Assembly (NCBI RefSeq): GCF_000003855.2
Contig: NW_003101675.1
Location: 984,888 to 1,048,887 of the forward strand
Direction: 5' to 3'
Origin: Blastomyces gilchristii SLH14081
Taxonomy: Eukaryota; Ascomycota; Eurotiomycetes; Onygenales; Ajellomycetaceae
DNA: 64,000 nt
Below, piece by piece: positions 1 through 11,949 of this stretch (position 1 is the first letter of the stretch; each line of letters begins with the position of its first letter). A program made the position numbers and the translations under genes. The notes beneath the pieces were generated by a model. That model ran no database searches. It worked only from the letters and a program-made list of their open reading frames with translations, and was not told the origin of the DNA.

Positions 1-366
1 TGTTGGTGTTTGAAACATCAAAGATGAACAGGGTTTTCACGGAGATTGCTCCTCAGATATCTCCACAATTACAGATCAGGGATCTTCCAAAATTGAGAAG
101 ATTGGTGCATATGGCTAGGTCTCTTCACCTTACAATTTGTATGGCAATTTGGCCCGGGGTTGTGGTGGAGTAGGGGAGAACAGGGGATAATCCCACACAG
201 GAGTTTCAAACAATGTCTGGTTCACATTTGACTGGATAACTTCACCACCACACGGGGTATGCGGTCGGCGATGGGGTCAAAATGCTCATATGATTGAGGG
301 CTTTTCGATGGATCTATCGGCGGGTTCTTATTCGAAAAATCGAGCGAGTTCGTGGTGAAGCGGTTG
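1..366 (-). mobile_element. LINE-4: 5' end of a Tad1-like LINE, running out of the window
   Basis: Reverse-complement copy of the first ~360 bp of LINE-1 (30005 onward) and LINE-2 (10247 onward). The 5' terminus lies at 366, where the repeat stops and element A1 sequence begins. Only the 5' untranslated region is inside the window. This segment is much richer in CpG than the A1 sequence to its right, as are the 5' ends of the other two long LINE copies. The insertion splits the 3' end of A1. The second target duplication lies off the left edge, so the insertion cannot be confirmed from its flanks. Confidence 0.8.
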
Positions 367-919
367 ATGAGTATTGAAATACTTCAGTATAACTGAAAGA
401 GTAAATACAGTTTTATAAGAGATATCTAATTATATGTATAGATAATCAGTTCTTAAGATTCTGCTATAACTATGTATACTCTGATATCTGACTCTCTTAA
501 AGTCTGTATATTTCTGATAATCTTTGTATTAAATACAATAATTATCTGTACTATAGATATAATACTCTCTACTTCTTTGAAGAGAGAAATTAATAGTCAT
601 AGAGAAGTTAAGTGTCACAGATATTAAGAATATAAGTATGAATTTTCTTTATTTTTTCTTTATTAATCTCTAAATTATGTTCATAGTTCTATTTTTATTT
701 TTCTTTATTTTTAGCTTTAATAATAATATGATTTCTTCTTCTCTTTATATACATCACAGACTGTTCATCTCAGTAGAAACTTATTATCTTTATAGACTAG
801 AATTTATAAATAATAGTATTAATATCTTTATCACAATCAGATTCTTAGTGAAGACTGTATTATTTTAACTTGTCAGAATTTATAGTATAAAAGTCATGTC
901 TCAGCTTCTACAGATATTT

Positions 920-1070
920 TATCTGCTCAGATAATTCTCAAGTGAACTTATTAATCTTATTAGAATACTCTTATCACTGAATCTTAAATCAGAGTTTATA
1001 ATCTCATTTCTCTGAGTTAATAATTTCTTTGATCTGATATTCTCTTTCACTCTCTAATACTTTGTGAATA
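920..1070 (-). pseudogene. A1 chromodomain remnant at the pol C-terminus
   Basis: Reverse complement of the A2 chromodomain segment near 62760-62890. The conserved stretch reads Tyr-Glu-(Ile)-Lys-Glu-Ile-Ile in both copies. Chromodomains at the end of integrase are typical of chromoviruses, where they bind histone marks and target integration to heterochromatin. Stop codons break it. It carries several substitutions relative to A2, nearly all transitions. Confidence 0.55.
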
Positions 1071-1799
1071 GAGTGATAAATCACAGAGTTCTCTTCTGAA
1101 AATTTCTTGTATTTGTGAAGTAAAGAGATATAAAAAATATTATATATTTATAACTGAGATAATAGTTTCAATCTATAGAACTATAAGTTAACTTTCTTTA
1201 TAATCTTATAAGACTCTATCTGTAAGAGATTCAGCTTCTTACTAAATCTTTATATAATAATATTTTTCAGACTCAGTCAGACTTTATTATCTTTCTTAAA
1301 ACTCTTTATAATATACTTAAAGTTATAGTATCTCTTCTGATACTCTTAAGTCTTTCTTAAGAATTTACAGACTTTCTTCTGAATATTCTGAATTCTCTCA
1401 GTCTGTTTACAAGCATCATCACACTCTATAGTATACTCTCACAGATTTATCAAGATTATTCATAGATAAGTCTCAGTAAGTATCTTAAAGAGAGTTTTAT
1501 CTGCACTAATATACTATGAATTATTATATATAAACTCTGTAAGTGATAATTAATACACTCAGTTATTCTGATTATAATTAATAAAGCACTGCAGATACTG
1601 TTTCAATATACTTATTAAATATTCTATCTAATAATCTATCTATTAATAAAAAGTTGTGTTTAGATCTTATAAGATCTTCAGTATAGTTATCAGATCAGAT
1701 CAGAACTTCTCTATAAAAATTAATTCTCTGTTTAAGATAATATTTACAGATAATTCATACAACTGAATCACATTATAAATAAAGATATAAGTTAAATTC

Positions 1800-2000
1800 T
1801 TTGACTTTAAGTTCTTGTAAGTGAGTATAAAGTGTGTTATCTTAATAAAGTAATCTACTATCATCAGCACACTGTTAAAACAGGCATTATATATATTCTT
1901 ACTTTCAGAAAGATGTACAAGAGTATTTATTTCTAGCTATTCTCAAGATTTCTACAGAATGAATAGAGAAGTAAGTTCTTTATATAATTTAAACTACACT
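1800..2000 (-). pseudogene. A1 integrase core remnant
   Basis: Collinear with the A2 integrase core at 61879-62109, including the segment around the first catalytic Asp (the region reading I-I-V-D-Y-F in A2). In a live element this enzyme would insert the cDNA into the genome. LINE-3 (2743-5282) separates this integrase region from the RT and RNase H region lying to its right. It is non-coding because of stops. Confidence 0.6.
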
Positions 2001-2742
2001 ATCTGTAAATTCTGATAAATAGTATAAGAATTCATTATCTTCTTTATAAGCTCTTGTATCTTTAGTCAGAAGTATTTTCTTATAAGTAACTTATAAGTTC
2101 TAGTATCTGTAAAATAATCTACTAAAGAAGAGTTATGATATCTTTTAATAAGTTCTATACATAGAAACTCATTTATAGATATATAAATTCAGTTCTCTCT
2201 TTATAAGAGATTATTTAAGTTTCTTTAATTCTTTATTTCTGCAGAATTAATATGTGCTGTAAGCAGTTTCTGAATATACTGAGTATATTTATTCTTCAGT
2301 TGCAGTTCTGATAATCTGAACAGAAGATCTTATAAAGACTTATACTCTGTTTTCTCTTATATCAGATGTTTCATAATGCTTCTCAAAGTCTGTAAACTCT
2401 TCAGATTATAGATACTCTTTTCAAGAAATCTTATAAAGATTTTCAGAGTGTTAACTCTCAGTGTTATAGAGAGTAGTTATATAGATTTCTTCTCTTTCTT
2501 TCTTCTCTTCTTTTATAAGAGATTGAGAGACTCTTTAGTCAATCTCTTTATAACACTCAGTTTAAGCATTTTATAAAGCTTTTCTATCTTCTCTAGTTTC
2601 TCTATATCTATCACTCTGATCTTTTTAACATAGTCAGATCTGTGAAAGAGTTTATCTACTGAGTTCTTAATTCTCTTAATATACTCTATCTTGAATCAGA
2701 ACTCACTCAGTCTCTGAGCTCAGCAGATCTGCTACTGCGAGA

Positions 2743-5282
2743 TTTATTATTCTTCAATTATAGATGTATGCAGTCAGAGACTATGACATCTACCTGAGAA
2801 TCTTTAGTTCTCAGAGTTTTTTCTATATCTATAGAGTCAACTATTATACATTTACCAATTTCAGATATGCAAAATCAGAAAATTTCAGCTCAGAATACAA
2901 AACCTGTTTATAAATTGCAGTATTTCAACATCTTTTGATACTTTGAAATCATTTGAAAATATCATGACAAAGAAAAAGAGAACATAGTCTTAAAGATAGA
3001 CATATTAAACAGATAGATAGAAAAGAACAGAAAGGAACAAGTACAGTAAAGAGAGACTATAACAAAAAAAAATAAAAATATTAAAAGATAGTGTATAGCT
3101 GTTTTAACAGACTATATCTAATGAATTTCCACCTCTTCATATTCAGATACTTCTGAATTCAGTCATTTTCTTGTAGCTGCTTGAGTTTCAGATAGAAAGT
3201 CTATTAAGTATTTAATTTCTATCTCAGTTGAGAATAAGAATCTCATATTTAATTGATTTAAATCATACTTCTTCTTCAATCTGACTCTGAGACTATTGTA
3301 TAATGCACAATGCATTACAATATGCTCAGAATTTTCATTTGTATTGCAGAATGAGCACTCTATTGAATCAAATCTATCATCAAATCTTTATATATAGGAT
3401 TTGAAATAATCATGTTCTAGTTTCAGCTGAATTATAGATGAGAATATTTTCTTTTTACATTTAATTAAACAAGATTTTCACTTTGATTTTATCTCAAATC
3501 TGGAATAATGTATGCTCTTCTTTTGTTTCTGCCAGCTTTCATTTCACTTATTTAGACAAGATTCTTTTATCTTTCTCTTCATAAAAGACCAGAACACTGT
3601 TTTTTGAATAGATCTGCTTAATTCTGAACTCTTTTTTGCAGCTGAATCAGCCAATTCATTGCCATGAATATTCATATGAGCTGGAACTCAGTGCAGATGA
3701 ATTATCAGTTTTAATGTTCTTCTTTTTTAAATTTTTAAAACAGAGTTTAAAATCAGTTCAAGATTCATTTGATCATTATAAATCTGACTATTTCTAAGTC
3801 TTTTTAAAGCAGCTTGACTATCAGAGAATATTCATGCCTCTTTCAAACTATTTTCTCTTTTATAAGATTTTGTTTCAATGAGTTTGAAAGCTTTCACTAT
3901 TGCAAATAGTTCAGTATCAAAGACTTCAGCTTCACAGTCTAAATTTCAGAAATCTGAGATAAAATTGATATTATCTTCAGTATAAGCAATGTCTGTGTCT
4001 AATCTATTCAAATTCTCATTTTTTGAGTCATCTGAGTAAACCAGAATAGAGTCTTTCATATTAATTGTAGAGATCTTCTTTAAATACTGTTCATATTCTC
4101 TCTCTTTAAATAGTTCACTTATTTATAAGTCTATGAGAGATTTCAGCTTATCTCTTCAGAGAGATATCTTCTCATGATCAATTTTCTCAACATTTAATGA
4201 AGAAAATTGATTTTTAATAAGTGAACATAGTCTATACAGTTAAGAGAGCATTTTCTTTAAAGCATTATTCTCATTTCAATCAAGAAATCTATTTCAATCC
4301 AGTTCATTTCCTGAGTTAACTGATGAAAATGAAGAAGAGACTCTTTCTCTGATTATATGATTTGAGCTCATCTTCATAACTCTCAGAGTATAGTTCATAC
4401 AGACTTTTTTAAACTGAATAGCAGAAGATGAAATTGAAGCTTCAATTTTCATTGCTTTAATAGAAGATGATTTAAATGCTCTCAGAATTCTTCTCAAAGC
4501 TCTGTTTTATAGACTTTGAAAGAGTTCAGTGAAATTATCTTGATTATTTTATCAAACTTGAATTTCATAATCAGCTACTGAGATAATACAGGCTATGTAT
4601 AACTGTCTCATAGCCTGAAAGAATAGACCTCTCTCAGTATTTAATAGTCTGATTATACTATTCAGTAGTCTCTCTGTCTTGATGATTCTTTGTTGAATAT
4701 GATATTTAAAATTCAACTTAGAGTTTAATCATACTTCTAGTCATTTGACATTCAAACTGGGTTTAATCTCTTTATTCAAAAAAGTTAGACTTAGTTCTTT
4801 CTCATTAAACCTGGGAAAAAAGTGAATTAACTCAGTTTTATTCATATTAAATTGAATTAGATTGATATCTACTCTAACAAAGATTTTCTTTACTGCTTTC
4901 TCAATCACTTCTAAATTCTCTTTGATTGTCTTTGAACTGTAGAGTAGATCAATATCATCTACATAACTTGAAGACCTCACTATTTTCATATCTCTATTCT
5001 TGAATAGATATGCAGTGTATATTGCAAATAAAACAGGTGAGATTGAAGATTCTTGTGATACTTCTATTTTTATCTCAGTCTTGTCTTGTTTTCTTCCATT
5101 AAAGAATAGTTGTATAATTCTTTTAGACATAAAACAATTAACTCATTTTATTAGAGAAAGTGGCAGTTTTAACATCTTCAAAGTTTGAATCAACATAGAC
5201 TTTGAAACATGATCAAATGCATCTTTTATATTAATAAAAACTGCAGTTGAGATCAGGCCTTCATGCTTTGCTACTTGAATAT
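2743..5282 (-). mobile_element. LINE-3: 5'-truncated Tad1-like LINE inserted in A1
   Basis: Minus-strand copy of the last ~2.5 kb of LINE-1 (from about 35108 to its AAT tail). The 3' tail lies at 2743. Flanking duplications TGCTACTGCGAGA (2730-2742) and TGCTACTGTGAGA (5283-5295) differ by one base, and A2 carries the uninterrupted site near 61070. A 5' truncation with ~13-bp duplications is what target-primed reverse transcription leaves. It keeps the end of the RT domain, the RNase H domain, the C-terminal Cys/His motif and the 3' UTR, all with stops. Confidence 0.9.
4741..5130 (-). pseudogene. LINE-3 reverse transcriptase fragment
   Basis: A 129-codon open stretch on the minus strand covers the end of the RT palm. 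It holds the Tyr-Val-Asp-Asp catalytic box (about 4953-4966), with both Asp residues still present. It matches LINE-1 RT at 35253-35640. It cannot be active, because the N-terminal half was lost to 5' truncation and stops flank it. The catalytic box is better preserved here than in LINE-2, where it reads Tyr-Met-Asn-Asp. Confidence 0.8.
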
Positions 5283-5399
5283 TGCTACTGTGAGAGTTTC
5301 TTGATTGAAGTAAACTATTATAAGCTGTTATAATTAGTTCTAACAGTAATCACTGTTATAAGACTCTTAAAGTAGTAATATTAGTAATAAAAGAATTTC

Positions 5400-6025
5400 A
5401 CTATTATAAGAAGCTTCTGATTATAAATATTATAGTTAATCTTCACAGATTATATCTTTCATAAGAAAAAGATCACTGAAACTCAGTTCTTATTTAACTG
5501 TAGTTATAAGACTATTTCTGAAATTATAAAGAAGAAGATATCTGTCTTTAATCTGATTAAGAGTAAGAAATCAAAGTAAAATAGTATTACTGTATCTATG
5601 AATATCTGTTTTAATCTTATAAAGACTCTGTAAGTTTCTGAGATAAGAAAGTTTTTACAGCTCTCTCTTTTCAATAATTTTTTTATTCTTTATTTATAGA
5701 ATAACTTCTTCTTATTTTCATTCTTCAGTATGTCTGTAAGAGCTAAGAAGATTCTTATAAGTATAAAGATAAATCATCTATAGAAATTCACAAAGCTTAG
5801 AAAGATCTGAATCTTGTGAATATTAATTAACTCTGATTATAATAGAATAGTTTCAATCTGTGAAGATTTTATCTGAATATTATTTATAATAATTACATAT
5901 TTTAGAAAATTAATCTGATGAGTACTGAAGTTGCACTTTATAAGCTTAATATACAGTTCTGTCTTATCTAAGACTCTTAACATAGTTTATACATGCTCAG
6001 TGTGTTCTTTCTTCTTTATAAAGTA

Positions 6026-6078
<53 letters not shown>

Positions 6079-7000
6079 TTTCATTATACTCATATGCAAG
6101 CGGAGCTTATGATGAGTCCTTGCGTAATGTTAAATACAGGTCAAGTGTTGATTATACAGGAGAAAATACAGGTGTTGAGATCATATCAAGATAACAAGAA
6201 CATAGAAAATACAAAGAAGTAACAATTAGATACATGCGATAATAACTTCCCAGCTCAGAAACATAGAGTGATTTTTTAAAGTGATTTGTACACCTCTGTA
6301 TTTATTAGAAACCTGAGGTGCTTGAGTTCTGGATTTAATGTATTCTCTGCGGGTTTCGAACTCACACGCCTTGATTTCTCATACCAAGGCGCTACCGGGT
6401 GGCCGCATTAACCATTCAGCCACCGGGGCAGTATATCATCATATCATTCAGATATATTATTACAAAGACATTCAGATATATATGAAGTGTTTTATTAATA
6501 AAAGACTGAAATATTATAAGAGTATTAGTTAAACTAAAAGACATTACTAGATATTCAAATATTCTCAGCATAGTTCTAAAGACAGTCTTTTATTCATTCT
6601 CAGACTGTATTTACAGCTGTGTATATATATTAATTATATTCAGTTATATGAATATGACAGCTTTTATAAGACAGTTGATTACATTCTCAATCAGAGATAG
6701 AAGATAGTAACTCTTTATAATCTTAGAGTTTAAATTATAACAGTTTATATATAATCTGAGATCTTTATTCTTCTTCTTTATAAATATCACAGAGACTTCT
6801 GTAGAGATCTGTGAAGATTAAATGAAGTTATTCTTCAGATTCTTCTTTATATAAGTCTGTAAGATCTCTGTCTCATGATGAGAGAGCTTATAAATTAATT
6901 CTTAGAAGAGTTTCTACTCTTCTATTAAATCTATTATCAGATTCTTCTCACAGTAAAATAAAAGCTCAGCTGTCTTAACTGAACTGAATATCTCTATAAG
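5400..7000 (-). pseudogene. A1 RT and RNase H remnant, split by a SINE
   Basis: Collinear with A2 RT (about 59900-60500) and RNase H (about 60700-60960). The SINE at 6029-6429 interrupts the RT just after the catalytic box region. In the intact site in A2 this reads Tyr-Leu-Asp-Asn-Val-Ile, a mutated form of the usual Tyr-Leu-Asp-Asp. Stops occur throughout. RT would copy the element RNA into cDNA, and RNase H would remove the RNA template. Confidence 0.6.
6029..6429 (-). mobile_element. tRNA-derived SINE copy 1, inserted in A1
   Basis: About 400 bp and about 80-85% identical by eye to SINE copy 2 (22921-23292). On the minus strand it starts with a tRNA-like head (GCCCCGGTGG, box A-like GGCCGAATGG, box B-like GGTTCGA, here partly mutated). 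It ends at 6029 with an AAT-repeat tail about 48 bp long. Flanks carry a short duplication around AGTATAT on both sides, partly ambiguous with the tail. A2 has the uninterrupted site near 60310. Relative to copy 2 it has many C-to-T and G-to-A changes, so it has been hit by repeat-induced mutation. Confidence 0.8.
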
Positions 7001-8070
7001 ATCTCAGTATTTCTCTGATATCTGAAGCTCAGTTTTTATAATCATGAAGTTCTCAGATATTTATAAAGTTATTATATAGATAAGCTTGTCTTCTCTAATT
7101 AAATCTATAACATTAACTGATTTTATCTTTATAAGTGAGTCTATCAACACTGATCAGAAGTATAAACTCAATTTATAAATAGCTATATACAGATTATGTC
7201 TTTAAAGTTATATAAGTCTCAAGTACATGTTATCTGTGATATTTATAATAATTACAGTTTCTATAAATCTTCTTCAAGTTCTGAAGAGATCTTGTAATTC
7301 AAAGATAACTATTATAAGTCTCTCAGTTCTTAGATCTGAGTTCTCATACTCTGCTTATTATAAGAGCAGATTCTCAGTTTTCATTACTCAGCTTATTCAC
7401 TCTGTAAGCTTTAGAAACACTACAGTGATCTGAGATTCTGAGTTTATTAATACTTCTTATACTAATGAGACAGTAGTACTGTAATATAATCTCTTCTTAC
7501 AAGTATGTATTTTCATTGAGAAAGTAACAGATTCAGATATTAGCTTTAAAACTCTTAAGAAGACTATTACTGACTCTATCTATAACTTCTTAAATTTCTA
7601 TTTTAATTTATTCAGACAGTTTATATAAAGATATTCTGATTTAAAATAGATAAAGTAGAGACTCTTTTTCTTAATCTCTTCATTATATACTCTGTTTATA
7701 AAAGCTTATGAAACTCTCTCTCTCTACTTAGTAGTTAGATATGAATCTCTCTATATCTTATTATCTTTCTCTGATAAATCTGTTCTCTGTTATTCTAACT
7801 CTTATAGAGCTGATCAGTAATCTACTCTCTATAAATCTATAACTCTCACAGTGATCTGTAAGTAATGAATAAGAGTTATCAGTTTCTTCAGAGTTAAGAA
7901 CTTAGAGTCTTACTTATGAGCTTATTCTGTATATTTTTATTCAGCTTCTTTATAAATATCATTATTCAGATTTTATTTCAGAACTCTGTTTTCACAGATC
8001 TTAATTTATATTATAATTTTATAAAGTACTGTAAGTAATCTTTATCAGATTTCTCATCTCTTTTTCTAAT

Positions 8071-8870
8071 ATTGATGATTACAGTTCAGATATTCTCTGT
8101 TCAACTCACAGAGTCTTTTAACTTATTCTCTAGAGAGATTTTAAGAACAGATTAGTGAGATCTCTTATAATTATTCTTTAGATGATTCAGTCAGTTCTTG
8201 ACTTCAGTGTAGTAGAGATCTGTTATTATATAAATAACAGCTTCTTCATCTTTCATATCACACAGTCAGACTTATGAGTTAATTTTAAATACAAACTTGT
8301 AAAAGCTTTTATAGATTATAATTCAGTAGATAATCTTAAGTAATTATAACTTAAGAGAGATTCTTTTCAATTTATAAGTATCTCTGAAAATCATGTCTAG
8401 AGACTTAGGTTGAGAATGGTTACAGACAGTATGTATTTCTTATAGAAAAATAGCTGTGATGTCTGTGAAAGATGCTCAAGAATATTCTTCACTGAGATTA
8501 ATTTATTCATAGATTCAGAGAATTTCTCTATCACAGATACAGAGAATAATATCTTATAAATAATTAATAAGTGCTCTGAGACTTCTTTTATAGAAGTTAT
8601 TTATAATTCAGATAACTGCTTCAGAGTGTCTGCAGTAGAGTTTACAGAGATTGAGATATATAAGTTTCTAGTTCTTTCAGTAATAATGAGTGATTACTGA
8701 TTGATAGAGCTTGAAATGTAAGAATAAGTACTTACAGATGATTATTCAGATGTTTGCAGCTTGATATAATATATACTGTTAACTACTAGAAGTATTCACA
8801 GTAGAAAGATAAAATGTAGAAGTTAAATGTATAATAGTATTCAAGCTGAGTTATAAATAGTAGTCGCGAA
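8071..8870 (-). pseudogene. A1 5' leader and gag-like region
   Basis: Lies upstream (in element sense) of the part shared with A2. Minus-strand translation gives broken stretches with stops in all frames and no recognisable zinc knuckle. By position between the element's 5' end and the region shared with A2 it should hold the leader and start of gag. The join to A2 homology is near 8060. I see no other gene here. Confidence 0.35.
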
Positions 8871-8878
8871 CTTCAGTA

Positions 8879-9384
8879 TAGACTGGCCGCCGGAATCATG
8901 AATTTCACATTTGGTCTCATTTGATCTGGTCTCATACATTTCTTGACATGAATTTCACTGAGACTAGTCATTAAAAAAACATGCAAAGTGACTATATATC
9001 AGATCTTAAAATGAAATCATGACTTGAAAAAAATGAGAAAGTGATCTCATTTAATCTCACTTAGTCTCATTCTTAGCATAAAGTTACTATTTTTAGACAT
9101 TTTAAGGTTTTTTTTAGACTATTTTTAATTTTTTAAAAAGTAACACTTTTTGATAATACTTAAATGAGATTTAAAGTTATTTAAAGCAATAAAAATAATT
9201 TAAATTGAGAAGTGAAAATCATGATCTCATTTGAAAAATGTGATAAGAGTAGACAGTAAGTCTCACTGAGACAGTATGAAACTACTATCTAATGTTAAAA
9301 CCATGTAATGGGATCAGTTGAATTGATAATAAGACTATCAAAAAATCTGATTCTGATCTCAGACACGGTTACACAGTCAGTCTA
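8879..9384. mobile_element. 506-bp hAT MITE (internal-deletion derivative)
   Basis: Starts TAGACTGGCCG and ends CAGTCTA, the same termini as hAT-1 and hAT-2. The flanking 8-bp duplications are CTTCAGTA (8871-8878) and CTTCAGTC (9385-9392), one mismatch apart. Its left ~120 bp matches the hAT-1 left end (17954-18075). Its right ~85 bp matches the opposite hAT end (17710-17795). It has no coding capacity, so it must have been moved by a transposase supplied in trans. Confidence 0.9.
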
Positions 9385-9536
9385 CTTCAGTCTATATAGT
9401 TATATATAGTCAAGAGCTGCTAACTCTATTGATTACGTGAGAGATAGAAATAGAGATAAAGAATCTGTGAAAAGCGGGATTTCTTACAATTTATATGTGA
9501 TATTCACGCCAGCTAGCAGATACTTGAGTGCTTGTG
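9385..9536. other. Unassigned spacer between MITE and A2
   Basis: About 150 bp between the MITE's right duplication and the start of A2 homology. It contains a few CpG dinucleotides, unlike the gypsy interiors on each side. I see no ORF, LTR or RNA gene in it. It could be the outer part of an A-family LTR, but I could not match it to the A2 3' end. Confidence 0.4.
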
Positions 9537-10246
9537 ATCAGAGAATCAATATTAGAAAAAGAGATGAGAAATCTGATAAAGATTACTTATAGTACTTTAT
9601 AGAATTATGATATAAATTGAAATCTGTGAAAACAGAGCTCTGAAATAAGATCTGAATGATGATATTTATAAAGAGACTGAATAAAGATATACAGAATAAG
9701 CTTATTAAGTAAGACTCTAAGTTCTTAACTCTGAAGAAACTGATGACTCTTATTCATTACTTACAGATCACTGTGAGAGTCATAGACTCACAAAGAGTAG
9801 ATCACTGATCAGCTCTGTAAGAGTCAGAATAACAGAGAACAGATTTATTAAAAAAAGATAATAAGATATAGAGAGATTTGTATCTGACTACTGAGTAGAA
9901 AGAGAGAGCTTTACAAGCTTCTATAAATAGAGTATATAACAGAGAGATTAAGAAAAAGAGTCTCTACTTTATCTATTCTAAATCAGAACATCTCTGTACA
10001 AACTGTTTAAATAAATTAAAATAGAAATTTGAAGAGTTATAAACAGAGTTAGTAACAGCCTTCTTAAGAGTCTTGAAGCTCACATCTGAATCTGTTACTT
10101 TCTTAATAAAAATACATGCTTACAGAGAGAGATCATACTGTAATACTACTGTCTCACAAGTATGAGAAGCTTTGATGAACTCAGAATCTTAGGTCACTGT
10201 AGTGTTTCTAAAGCTCACAGAGTGAATGAGCTAAGTAATAAAAACT
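9537..10246 (+). mobile_element. Element A2, left part (gag-like), interrupted by LINE-2
   Basis: Inverted copy of A1 at about 8060-7370. It continues after the nested insertions at 59391. The last 14 bases (AAGTAATAAAAACT, 10233-10246) are the target duplication of LINE-2 and recur at 59377-59390. It is heavily mutated with many stops. A short Cys-x2-Cys stretch near 9995 could be a relic of a gag zinc knuckle, but the rest of that motif is absent. A2 and A1 form an inverted pair with the MITE in the spacer. Confidence 0.75.
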
Positions 10247-10559
10247 CAAACCGCTCCACCATGAACTCGCTCGATTTTTCAAATAAGAACCCATCAATAG
10301 ATCCATCAAAAAGCTCTCAATCATATGAGCATTTTGACCTCATCGCCGACCACATACCCTGTGTGGTGGTGGAGTTATCCAGCCAAACATGAACCAGATA
10401 TTGTTCAAAACTCCTGTGTGGGATTATCCCCTGTTCTCCCCTATCACACCACAACCCCGGGCCAAATTGCCATACAAATTGTAAGGTGAAGAGACCTAGT
10501 CATATGTGTCAATCTTCTTGATTTTGAAAGATCTCTGATCTGTAATTGTGAAGATATCT

Positions 10560-10890
10560 GAGAAGTGATCTTCACAAAAACCCTGTCCATCTTTGATGTT
10601 TCAAATTATCAACACCAAGTTTCACCCTCATATCACCCTTCTCAATCTGGCCCATTCTCAGCAGAAAAATACAAAAAGATATCTCAGTAATAATATCAAG
10701 TATATAATTAATGAACACTTCTGAAGTGTAATCTCTGTGAATACTCTATCTATCTTCAGTGTATCTAGACATCAATATCAAGTCTCATTCTTATACTGCT
10801 TCTCTCAATCTGACTCATTCTCAGCAGAATAATACAAAAAGATATCTCAGTAACAGTATTTAATACATAATCAGTGAACAATGAGTCAAC
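10560..10890 (+). repeat. LINE-2 5' UTR tandem monomers (about two units)
   Basis: Two diverged units of about 163 bp, equivalent to those at 30315-30645 in LINE-1. The second unit is badly mutated but still aligns at its start and around its middle. Tandem 5' UTR units act as promoters in some LINEs; that role here is inference only. Confidence 0.6.
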
Positions 10891-11949
10891 AGAACAAGTC
10901 AATAATACATTAACAACTATAAAATTAATATATCTCAAGATCTGACTGAGTCTTCAATCTCTGTACAGTGAGATATATTAAATCTAGTTTTAATATCTTA
11001 ATATTCAATAGATTCTGCAAGAGATTGAGAACAGCAACACTAGATTTCTATTGAATTTGAGAATTAACTCTATATTAATATAATCATTGACAAAAGTCTT
11101 CTATTTTAAGATATAAATAACTAGTTTCTCTACATCTCACTGACAATATTTATATTAATATATAGAAACAGACTTATATTCTCTATAATATCAAGACTCT
11201 GAAGAGAGAAAGTCTTGATAGAGAGTATATAGTAGTATATATCTTAGCAGTTTCTATCTTATTCTTCTGCAGCAGTTAATGTAAAAAAAGATCTCAGAAA
11301 TAGTTTTTTACTTCTCTTAAAAAAGTAAGATATTTTTCTCTGAGTTTTACACAATATTCTTATAAAGAATTAAAAATAGAGTTATTTTCTATCATAATTT
11401 CACATTCTTTTAAGTAAGAATTACTTTTTCAGTGACTGAAGAGCTTTTATTAATACTTAATTCTTTTTTACACTCTTTATTAACTGATTTGAGTTGCACA
11501 CTTGTTATGTGAGAAGAATTGAATCATTTAGAATAAAATTGAATAGTTTTAATTAATTTCTCTGTAAAAAATTAATTTATTTTTTATCAGTTTTTCTCTC
11601 AAAAACTGTTATATTATCTGATTTATTATCAATTAATATCATACTTTTTCTCACTGTATCTTAAGAAAGAGATTATAAAGATTTTATTGATTTATCTTAA
11701 AAATCAATTTTAGTTTATTAGATTCTCTTTAAAAATCTAACCTAGTTACTGAACTAGTGTAAAAAAAATCAGATATTTTATATATAAAAGTTTTTTATTC
11801 TTCTTTTGAAACAGTCTGATTAACTTTTCAATTGAAAACAGACTTAGAAATCTCTTAATTGAAACAGTCTGATCAACTTTTCAATTTAAAAGAGTTTAAT
11901 AAATATTTTAATTAAAACAGTCTGACTAACTTTTCATTGAGTGAGAATA

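Larger units (their letters stand above)
367..8870 (-). mobile_element. Element A1: degenerate chromodomain Ty3/gypsy retrotransposon
   Basis: Minus-strand gypsy relic collinear with A2 (9537-10246, then 59391-63390). Going leftward from 8870 the order is gag-like region, protease/RT, RNase H, integrase and chromodomain. It is interrupted by a SINE (6029-6429) and LINE-3 (2743-5282). It is extremely AT-rich with stops in every frame, so it codes for nothing now. I could not define LTRs: the left end is cut by LINE-4, and a hAT MITE sits at 8879 next to the 5' boundary. Family assignment rests on alignment to A2, whose RT, integrase and chromodomain are legible. Confidence 0.75.

Noticed and set aside
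368..420. LTR boundary of A1 at the short match between 375-395 and 8866-8880
   Set aside because: The shared string is only about 10 bp and does not extend, so I left A-family LTRs undefined.
677..868. 63-codon ORF with hydrophobic start
   Set aside because: Lies in the 3' end of A1, collinear with non-coding A2 sequence; chance open frame in AT-rich DNA.
6338..6532. ORFs across SINE copies (also 5931-6194, 22874-23056, 23089-23286)
   Set aside because: They lie on both strands of a tRNA-derived SINE and run through its AAT tail or into flanking DNA.
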